A DNA stretch of 8,310 nt from Helicobacter sp. Lineage in GTDB: Bacteria; Campylobacterota; Campylobacteria; Campylobacterales; Helicobacteraceae. A program made the position numbers and the translations under genes. Position 1 is the stretch's first letter. Every line of letters starts with the position of its first letter. A model generated the notes under the pieces. It saw only the letters and a program-made list of their open reading frames with translations, made no database searches and was not told the origin of the DNA. Shown here piece by piece: positions 1 through 5,148 of this stretch. The DNA is taken from NCBI GenBank assembly GCA_022766795.1, contig JALEPE010000066.1, positions 1 through 8,310 on the forward strand. Reading direction: 5' to 3'.

Positions 1-33
1 AAAAAACATTAAAATAATTTGTCTAATCCTCAT
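1..33 (-). CDS. Possible start of a gene running off the left edge (11 codons)
   Basis: On the minus strand an ATG at 33-31 opens a frame reading MRIRQIILMFF to the window edge without a stop. Its hydrophobic, basic-first start resembles a signal peptide or membrane anchor. An AAGG (complement of 41-44) lies seven bases upstream as a plausible ribosome binding site, and a TATAAT on the same strand (complement of 114-119) follows the dcuB terminator. Too little is visible to name the product. In H. pylori the asparaginase gene ansB sits next to a dcu gene, so an exported asparaginase is one guess from context only. Confidence 0.35.
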   Translation of the reverse strand, partial: MRIRQIILMFF

Positions 34-113
34 TCCATTGCCTTATTAAGTTTATGCGGAAGTGTATAATGCGAAGTAAAAGAGTTTGCTTAAAAGACTG
101 GAGAATCTATAAA

Positions 114-119
114 ATTATA
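114..119 (-). promoter_or_regulatory. Candidate -10 box for the left-edge gene
   Basis: A perfect TATAAT on the minus strand lies directly behind the dcuB terminator. It would start a transcript near 107 with a leader of about 75 bases before the ATG at 33. No good -35 box is visible, which is common in this group. The call depends on the left-edge gene being real. Confidence 0.3.
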
Positions 120-121
120 AG

Positions 122-145
122 TAGATTCCACAAAGGTGGAATCTA
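122..145 (-). terminator. Hairpin terminator downstream of dcuB
   Basis: A perfect 10-bp inverted repeat (TAGATTCCAC and GTGGAATCTA) with a 4-base loop lies 12 bases past the dcuB stop codon. On the minus strand it is followed by CTTATAATTTTAT, moderately T-rich, so it should work best for dcuB transcripts. The plus-strand side is A-rich rather than T-rich. Both arms contain the over-represented hexamer GGAATC in opposite orientation. Confidence 0.75.
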
Positions 146-157
146 AATTAATAACAA

Positions 158-1546
158 CTATCCCAAATACCCCGCGAACATTGCGAAAAGATATCCAAAC
201 ACACAAGAGCTAAACACGCCAATCAATCCGGGCAAAATAAAGCTATGGTTAATAACAAACTTACCAATATGTGTTGTGCCGCTTCTATCAAACTGAATCG
301 TAGCCAAGTCGCTTGGGTAAGTTGGCAAAATATAATACCCATAGCACGCAGGAGCAAAAGCCACGATGATTGCAGGATGCACACCAATTCCCAATGCTAA
401 AGGCACAAATGCGGCAATCGCAGCGGCTTGTGAATTAACAAATTTTGAAATGAGCAAAAGCATAATCGCATAAGTCCAAGGATAATCTTGCACCACGCTT
501 CCTAGAGCAGCTTTCATCATCGGAGTATGCACCGCAAACATTGTATCTGCCATCCAAGAGATTCCAAACACCGCAACAAGCGCAATCATACCAGAGCGGA
601 AAATTTCATTTTTGCCAATTTTACCTGCATCTACTTTTGTGAAAATGAGCAAAGCAGAACCCGCAAGAAGCATAAACATTTGAATCGTATCCACCATACT
701 CATCGGCTTACTGACGCCTTTGACTTCAAAATGCGGACGCAACTCCGGAAACGCACCCAAAATTGCAACGATTGCGATTGCGCCTAAGAAAATCCACATT
801 GCAGCCCATTGAACGCCGGGAAGCTTAACACCAAGCAAGGTTTTAGAATCTCCATAGACATACTTTTTGAATTCCTCATCTTTTAGCCTCTCTTGAAACT
901 CCTCATCTTTATCCAAATCCTTGCCTCTAAACCAAGAAAAAATCCCAACAACCAAAACACCGCACAAAGTCGCTGGAATCGTGATTTTAAGCAAATCCAC
1001 ATAGCCATCAAATCCCGCTAAATGTGTTTTAGCATTGAGCAAAAACGCAGTGAGAGATACAACTGCCACAGATACTGGACTTGCAATAATTCCCATTTGA
1101 GAGGAGATAGAAGAGGCTGCCATTGGACGCTCGGGGCGGATTCCATTTTTGATGGCAATATCATAGATGATAGGCATCATTGTATAAACCACATGCCCTG
1201 TCCCGCAAAGAATCGTCAAAAAGCAAGTGACAAAGGGGGCTAAAATCGTTAAGAATCGCGGATTTCTCCTTAGAATTCTTTCTGCGATTTGTAGCATTAC
1301 ATCTAAGCCACCACTTGCTTGTAAAGTCGCACTTGCGACAACCACTGCTAGAATCGTAAGCATAACAGAAACTGCGGGTTTGCCGGGCTGCACACCAAAA
1401 CCAAAAGCCAAAACCAAAAGCCCAACGCCACCTAAAAGCCCGAGTGCGATTCCACCCTTTTTTGCTCCATAAAACAAACAAATAAGGACAATAATTAGCT
1501 GAATGCTAAATTGTGTTCCTTCACTTAAGGACATTAGAAATTCCAT
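158..1546 (-). CDS. dcuB: Anaerobic C4-dicarboxylate antiporter DcuB
   Basis: DcuB is an inner-membrane exchanger that imports fumarate, malate or aspartate and exports succinate, supporting fumarate respiration. The 462-residue product tracks E. coli DcuB (as I recall its sequence) closely over its whole length and DcuA much less. Matching stretches include QLIIVLICLFYGAKKGGIAL (16-35), ASATLQASGGLDVMLQIAE (71-89), the hydrophilic loop FSWFRGKDLDKDEEFQ (203-218), and LPTYPSDLATIQFDRSGTTH (407-426). Within the last, T409 and D413 correspond to the E. coli residues linked to DcuS sensing. It carries about ten extra N-terminal residues. The ATG at 1546 is preferred over the one at codon 5 because AAAGGTGGG precedes it at good spacing. 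It is probably transcribed alone: promoter in front, terminator behind. The reading frame is intact. Confidence 0.96.
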   Translation of the reverse strand: MEFLMSLSEGTQFSIQLIIVLICLFYGAKKGGIALGLLGGVGLLVLAFGFGVQPGKPAVSVMLTILAVVVASATLQASGGLDVMLQIAERILRRNPRFLTILAPFVTCFLTILCGTGHVVYTMMPIIYDIAIKNGIRPERPMAASSISSQMGIIASPVSVAVVSLTAFLLNAKTHLAGFDGYVDLLKITIPATLCGVLVVGIFSWFRGKDLDKDEEFQERLKDEEFKKYVYGDSKTLLGVKLPGVQWAAMWIFLGAIAIVAILGAFPELRPHFEVKGVSKPMSMVDTIQMFMLLAGSALLIFTKVDAGKIGKNEIFRSGMIALVAVFGISWMADTMFAVHTPMMKAALGSVVQDYPWTYAIMLLLISKFVNSQAAAIAAFVPLALGIGVHPAIIVAFAPACYGYYILPTYPSDLATIQFDRSGTTHIGKFVINHSFILPGLIGVFSSCVFGYLFAMFAGYLG

Positions 1547-1578
1547 ATTCCCACCTTTGAAAGATAAATTAACGCAGA

Positions 1579-1584
1579 ATTATA
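1579..1584 (-). promoter_or_regulatory. -10 box of the dcuB promoter
   Basis: A perfect TATAAT on the minus strand would place the transcription start near 1572, leaving a leader of about 25 bases that carries the AAAGGTGGG ribosome binding site. The -35 position (about 1602-1607) reads TAAATT, a poor match, and is covered by one arm of the inverted repeat at 1602-1631. That suggests activator-dependent transcription. Confidence 0.55.
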
Positions 1585-1601
1585 TTGCAAAAAGTAGCAA
1601 A

Positions 1602-1631
1602 AATTTACAAATATCATAAAAATTGTAAATT
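1602..1631. promoter_or_regulatory. 9-bp inverted repeat upstream of dcuB, candidate operator
   Basis: AATTTACAA (1602-1610) and TTGTAAATT (1623-1631) form a perfect inverted repeat with a 12-base spacer. The arm centres are 21 bp apart, two helical turns, as expected for a dimeric regulator. The centre lies about 44 bases before the inferred dcuB start, near the position used by class II activators. It does not match the FNR (TTGAT-N4-ATCAA) pattern. The surrounding DNA is very AT-rich, so chance is possible. Confidence 0.4.
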
Positions 1632-1703
1632 ATTTTTAATAATTAAATATTTTTTAATAAATTAGTAAAAAAATATTTAAATTTTTGTATGTAATTCCAC
1701 TGC

Positions 1704-1777
1704 GTCATTGTGGGATTCCACCACTTGGTCATTGCGTCTTATGCTCTGTCATTGCGAGGCAAAGCTGAAGCAATCCA
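1704..1777. repeat. GTCATTG-type dispersed repeat cluster
   Basis: GTCATTG occurs three times in one orientation, at 1704, 1728 and 1748. The last copy extends into GTCATTGCGAGGC and ends with GAAGCAATCCA at 1767-1777. ATTGC (1751-1755) and GCAAT (1770-1774) can pair, giving an imperfect hairpin. Sequences of the form GTCATTGCGAG followed by GCAATCC are dispersed non-coding repeats seen in many unrelated bacterial genomes. The cluster sits between the stop of the TerC-family gene and the dcuB promoter and appears to be non-coding. Confidence 0.6.
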
Positions 1778-1822
1778 TAATTGCGCAAACCAAAGAATCT
1801 ACAATGGCTCACCTTTGGGATT

Positions 1823-2821
1823 CTATTTTCTGGGCAATACAATACTCAAAAAGATTCCTGCAAATAAAATAAAAGCAATGACATATAAGCTAATAAGGGG
1901 CGGAATCTCAAATCCGATTCCAAACATATTATATGAAGCGTTGAGCAAGATTTTTATTGCGATAAAAAAGAGTAACACAATCACTGCTTTTTCTAAATAG
2001 ATGAGGTATTCTTTCAAGGCTTCAAGCACGAAATACAATGCCCTTAAGCCAAGTATGGCAAAAATCATCGCCGAGTAAATAATAAGCGGTTCTTGTGAGA
2101 CGGCAATCACGGCTGGAACGCTATCGAAGGCAAACATTACATCGCTAAATTCTATGATGCACAAGCACAAAAAGAGAGGCGTTGCGATGATTGCGCCTTT
2201 ATCTGAAAATTTGATGTTTGGATTCTCTTGCAGTGCGAGCGCAAGTGTTTTTCTGCTGATAAAAAAATGATGCCCAACGATTTTTGGAAAGACTGAAAAA
2301 TATTTATACACAAGCTTATAGGCTAAATGGCTAGAATAATCCTCTATCTCCTCCTTTTCATCGCCTTTTTTAAGCATTATAATGGCAGTCCATAAAATAA
2401 TCAAGCCAAAGACGAGTTGCACCCAATGGCTAAGAAAAAACAAACTGCTTCCAATCGCCACAAAGATTAGGCGAAAGAGGATTGCGCCAATGATTCCAAA
2501 ATACAAGACCCTATGGCGATAATCTTGCGGAATCTTAAACCAAGAAAAAATCGCCATAATCACAAAAAGATTATCCACCGATAAGGATTTTTCTAGGATA
2601 TACCCCGCGAAAAATAAGGAAGCCATTTCTTTGCCGTGTTCATAATATACAAATAAGCCAAAAAGAATGGAGATAAAAACCCAAAAAAGAGACCAAATGC
2701 TAGCAGATTTTAAACACATAGGCTTATCGTCTTTGTGTCCTAGAAAATCAATACCAAGAGAGAGAATGACAAAAATTGTAAAAATCGCGATTGTAAGCGG
2801 GGGGAATCCTAAATGCTCCAC
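1823..2821 (-). CDS. TerC/Alx-family integral membrane protein
   Basis: The 332-residue product is a polytopic inner-membrane protein of the TerC/Alx family. Members are implicated in manganese export or metal homeostasis and in tellurite resistance. Family hallmarks are an acidic residue in the first helix (IDF, D25), EKSLSVDN at 77-84, FRLIFVAIGSSLF at 116-128, EFSDVMFAFDSVPAV at 224-238 and ILGLRALYF at 256-264. These acidic residues within helices are the expected metal-binding sites. Length is normal for the family. The start is GTG (2821-2819), supported by AGGA six bases upstream. A long charged loop lies at about 151-165. It is transcribed toward dcuB, but the 276-base gap and separate promoters suggest independent units. 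No manganese riboswitch is evident in the roughly 75-base leader. The substrate cannot be read from sequence. Confidence 0.93.
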   Translation of the reverse strand: MEHLGFPPLTIAIFTIFVILSLGIDFLGHKDDKPMCLKSASIWSLFWVFISILFGLFVYYEHGKEMASLFFAGYILEKSLSVDNLFVIMAIFSWFKIPQDYRHRVLYFGIIGAILFRLIFVAIGSSLFFLSHWVQLVFGLIILWTAIIMLKKGDEKEEIEDYSSHLAYKLVYKYFSVFPKIVGHHFFISRKTLALALQENPNIKFSDKGAIIATPLFLCLCIIEFSDVMFAFDSVPAVIAVSQEPLIIYSAMIFAILGLRALYFVLEALKEYLIYLEKAVIVLLFFIAIKILLNASYNMFGIGFEIPPLISLYVIAFILFAGIFLSIVLPRK

Positions 2822-2902
2822 TGTGTTTCCTAAAAATTTAATACAAAACGGCTAGCGTATTTTAAGTTGTGAAAATAAACATTAGGTAAATAGGCTTGTT
2901 GG

Positions 2903-2932
2903 ATTATAATTTTTAAGTGTAATATTTTTCAA
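2903..2932 (-). promoter_or_regulatory. Sigma-70 type promoter of the TerC-family gene
   Basis: On the minus strand TTGAAA (2932-2927) and TATAAT (2908-2903) are separated by 18 bases, a near-consensus housekeeping promoter. Transcription would begin near 2896 and give a leader of about 75 bases. The -10 lies in the palindrome ATTATAAT (2903-2910), so a TATAAT is also present on the plus strand. Confidence 0.65.
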
Positions 2933-3072
2933 TTTTTTGTCGTATAGATTCTACGCTTTGGCGCAAATATGTTACAAATTTATACTAGAGCCACATAAAA
3001 ATACCGATAATTCAGTGTTGCACGGCAATGTATAGAAAAAATAAATATGTTTAAGTGATATTAAAATATATT

Positions 3073-3080
3073 TATAGAAT
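3073..3080 (+). promoter_or_regulatory. Candidate -10 region for the six-gene operon
   Basis: TATAGAAT, preceded by an A/T-rich run, is the best-placed -10-like sequence for the plus-strand operon. It would start RNA near 3087, just ahead of the hairpin at 3091-3141, with a leader of about 75 bases. No convincing -35 is present. The TATAAT at 2905-2910 is a better -10 match but would give a leader of about 245 bases. Confidence 0.35.
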
Positions 3081-3090
3081 AATAGCTGGA

Positions 3091-3141
3091 GTTAGAGGCG
3101 ATTTGCGCGACGCTTGATGATTAAATCCTCAAGAGACTAAC
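3091..3141 (+). promoter_or_regulatory. Foldable leader segment before the operon
   Basis: The segment can fold as GTTA (3091-3094) with TAAC (3138-3141), GAG (3095-3097) with CTC (3128-3130), and GATTT (3100-3104) with AAATC (3123-3127), leaving a two-base bulge and one asymmetric internal loop. GCG and CGC (3105-3107 and 3111-3113) can pair inside. There is no T-run, so it is not an obvious terminator. It may be an mRNA-stabilising or regulatory stem-loop. Judged by eye only. Confidence 0.3.
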
Positions 3142-3162
3142 GATTAAAATGCAAGGATTGTC

Positions 3163-4293
3163 GTGTTAAAAACTTTTCGCGCAAGTGCCATTAGATTTTA
3201 TACACTGATTTTAAAAGATGCAGAGTTAGAGGAAATATCATCTTATGGGGAATCTTTAGGGGATTTTTTAGAATATAGAGTTTGCACGATTTTAAACCTA
3301 CCAAAAGATAGAGAATATTTTTTATGCTACGCTCCATCACAGAGTTTTACAGCTTACCATTGCATACTTATTGACAAGGAATCTTTAAAGGATTATGTTA
3401 AAAGTGCAGAATCTTATTTGAGCCACCCTTGCTTTTTTTGCACGCAATTTTTGCACGCAGGCTTGGAATATCAGTGCTTTTTAGTTTTAGATGAATTTTT
3501 GGAATTTACCTATGTGTTATACCATAAGGGTGAAATCATTGCTGTGCAGTATTTAGGGAGAGATTTTAATTTAGAGGCATTGGAGCCATTAACCCAAGAA
3601 TATGGCATTACAGAGATTTATTTTTGGGAGGCGCAAGAAACCAAAGCAAATGTTTTAGCCACACTAGAGCGCGTGAAGCAGAAATTCACATTGCATTCCA
3701 TCACGCGACATTTAGAAAGTGTGGAATTGGTAGAATCTTATAATTTTAATCCGCTTGAGAAAACTATACCATTTTTATGCCGTAGAAGTGGAATTGCCCT
3801 TAAGATGTTTGGGGTTGGAATCTCTATTGGCGCGCTTTTGTGGGTGATTATGACAGCGATTATGTTTTTGCAAGGGAGAGAAAATTTAGACTTGCAAGGG
3901 CGGGTTAGTGCCTTAAAGCTTGAACTGGACACCTTAGCGCAGAATCGTACAAATACGCAAAAAGAAATGTTTGCTATGCAAGAAAAACTAGAGTCTCTAA
4001 CAACAATTCATCAAAATAATGCCGCTTTGCTTAAGGATTCCATATATTTAAATCCGCAGCCCGCGACTTGGATTGACACATTGAGTCCGTATTTAGAGAA
4101 GCATCGTGTTAAAATCGTATATTTTGCACTAGATAATGATGTGTTATCCTTGCTTTTATTGGGTGGAAATTCTCTAAAGATTCTTGAGCTTTTAGAAAAA
4201 GAATCGCTAGGGTTGATTCAGGCAATGGAAACTTATGGTGTATTCACTTGGGTTGAAATTTTAAATCTAAAGGAATCTTATGGAGATTCTTAA
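3163..4293 (+). CDS. GspL/MshI-like inner-membrane platform protein (PilM-like half plus PilN-like half)
   Basis: This 376-residue protein has the layout of GspL, or of PilM fused to PilN: a cytoplasmic N-terminal half (about 1-200), one membrane helix (211-236), a periplasmic coiled coil (about 243-290) and a C-terminal ferredoxin-like domain (about 300-370) opening with WIDTLSPYL, typical of PilN. Such proteins couple the cytoplasmic ATPase to the periplasmic platform. YNFNPL (193-198), just before the helix, resembles the INLLP-type motif with which PilN grips PilM. The cytoplasmic half is shorter than a complete PilM (about 350 residues) and shows no clear actin-type nucleotide motifs. 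The start is GTG, with AAGGA (3153-3157) upstream at good spacing. It overlaps the next gene by 14 bases. First in the operon, it occupies the mshI position. Family assignment rests on architecture and context. Confidence 0.72.
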   Translation: MLKTFRASAIRFYTLILKDAELEEISSYGESLGDFLEYRVCTILNLPKDREYFLCYAPSQSFTAYHCILIDKESLKDYVKSAESYLSHPCFFCTQFLHAGLEYQCFLVLDEFLEFTYVLYHKGEIIAVQYLGRDFNLEALEPLTQEYGITEIYFWEAQETKANVLATLERVKQKFTLHSITRHLESVELVESYNFNPLEKTIPFLCRRSGIALKMFGVGISIGALLWVIMTAIMFLQGRENLDLQGRVSALKLELDTLAQNRTNTQKEMFAMQEKLESLTTIHQNNAALLKDSIYLNPQPATWIDTLSPYLEKHRVKIVYFALDNDVLSLLLLGGNSLKILELLEKESLGLIQAMETYGVFTWVEILNLKESYGDS

Positions 4294-4831
4294 CAAACTA
4301 GAAGTGTTTTTGCAGGCTCGCTCCAAACGCGAAATCATCTTGCTCAATGCGCTAGTGTTTTTGCTGGGATTTGCACTAATTTTTATCCCAAGTTTTGAGC
4401 GCACAAAGTTTAAAGTTACGCAAAAACGCACACAAAAAATGCAATTAGAACAGGAAATCTTTGCGCTAGAAAATGCCTTGCTTGTTGCGCAAAATATTGA
4501 TGAAAAAGATACACATACTTTGCAAGACGCAATTACGTTGTTAGAGCAGAATATTGCGACACAAGAGCAGCAAAAGCAACTTTTAGAAAAGAAATTTGGC
4601 GTGTATTTCTTAAAAGATCTTGCAAATGCTAATGCTTTGCACCACGTAGAAATCAGCCAAGCAAAGGACGTTATTAAGGTGTTTGTGCAGGGTAAATATG
4701 GCAATATTTTAAGCTTTTTGGATTCCTTGCAAACGCAGCCACAACTGCATATTCAAACTTTACAACTTTATCCAAATTCTACCACGCAGGATTTAGTATT
4801 ATATACTAAAGCGCATTTGGGTGCGCTGTAA
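4280..4831 (+). CDS. PilO/GspM/MshJ-like platform protein
   Basis: The 183-residue product has a short cytoplasmic N-terminus (LNKLEVFLQARSKRE), one membrane helix (about 19-37), a long coiled coil (about 42-105) and a small C-terminal alpha/beta domain (about 110-180, including GNILSFLDSLQTQPQLHI). This is the standard architecture of PilO, GspM and MshJ, which pair with the PilN/GspL-type partner in the periplasm to build the inner-membrane assembly platform. The ATG at 4280 lies inside the end of the previous gene, with AAGGAA (4270-4275) five bases ahead, so the two are translationally coupled. It ends at TAATG, sharing one base with the next start. Primary sequence similarity is weak in this family, so the call rests on architecture and position. 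Confidence 0.75.
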   Translation: MEILNKLEVFLQARSKREIILLNALVFLLGFALIFIPSFERTKFKVTQKRTQKMQLEQEIFALENALLVAQNIDEKDTHTLQDAITLLEQNIATQEQQKQLLEKKFGVYFLKDLANANALHHVEISQAKDVIKVFVQGKYGNILSFLDSLQTQPQLHIQTLQLYPNSTTQDLVLYTKAHLGAL

Positions 4832-5145
4832 TGTGTATGGTATCACGATTATTTGCCTTAACGGCTTTATTTGTGATTCTTGTGCGTGCAGACCCATTTT
4901 ATTATGGTGAGGGTATGGAATCCCACAATCCACAAGCACAAAACTTAAAACTCTATGGAATCTTACATAATAAGGCAAATATTAATGGTGGTTGGATTGC
5001 GTTAAATTCTAATTTTTTGCACCAAAATAAAAGCTTTAAATTGTTACAAATTCAAGATTCCTGTGTTGTCATTGTAGAAGCTCAAAATCCACAAAGCCCG
5101 CAAAAACTCTGCTATCAAAAACCAATATTAATGCGGGGACTATGA
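4831..5145 (+). CDS. Small exported PilP/GspC/MshK-like connector protein
   Basis: The 104-residue product has a signal peptide (1-20, likely cut after VRA, before DPFYYG), leaving about 84 periplasmic residues. The stretch NLKLYGILHNKANINGGWIA (38-57), followed by a strand-rich segment (LLQIQDSCVVIV, 71-82), matches the pattern of the small beta domain of GspC (HR domain) and PilP, which links the inner-membrane platform to the secretin's N0 domain. It sits immediately before the secretin gene, as mshK precedes mshL; Campylobacter ctsR holds a similar place before ctsD. Cys78 and Cys94 could form a disulfide. The start overlaps the previous stop by one base; a second in-frame ATG at codon 3 is possible. 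Weak sequence signal, strong context. Confidence 0.65.
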   Translation: MCMVSRLFALTALFVILVRADPFYYGEGMESHNPQAQNLKLYGILHNKANINGGWIALNSNFLHQNKSFKLLQIQDSCVVIVEAQNPQSPQKLCYQKPILMRGL

Positions 5146-5148
5146 TGA

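Larger units (their letters stand above)
2822..3162. other. Divergent intergenic region between the TerC-family gene and the secretion/competence operon
   Basis: This 341-base stretch holds no supportable protein gene and no tRNA or other RNA gene I recognise. It carries the minus-strand promoter at 2903-2932, plus-strand -10-like sequences (TATAAT at 2905-2910, TATACT at 2981-2986, TATAGAAT at 3073-3080), and a foldable segment just before the operon. GCGCAAAT at 2961-2968 recurs inverted as ATTTGCGC at 3101-3108. Confidence 0.7.

Noticed and set aside
1710..2000. Plus-strand open frame of 96 codons starting in the dispersed repeat.
   Set aside because: It starts inside the repeat cluster, lacks a ribosome binding site and runs antisense into the TerC-family gene.
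3004..3010. CCGATAA resembling a flagellar sigma-28 -10 element.
   Set aside because: No TAAA-type -35 at the required distance of about 15 bases, and no flagellar gene nearby.
2961..3108. Inverted GCGCAAAT/ATTTGCGC pair bracketing about 130 bases as a possible small RNA.
   Set aside because: Only eight bases match, the arms are far apart, and no terminator or matching promoter frames them.
3055..3117. Twenty-codon GTG-initiated frame (MILKYIYRIIAG...) ahead of the operon.
   Set aside because: No ribosome binding site precedes it, and the region folds as a leader hairpin; nothing supports translation.
3149..3169. Six-codon ATG frame overlapping the GTG start of the operon's first gene.
   Set aside because: No ribosome binding site before its ATG; the AAGGA within it serves the GTG at 3163.
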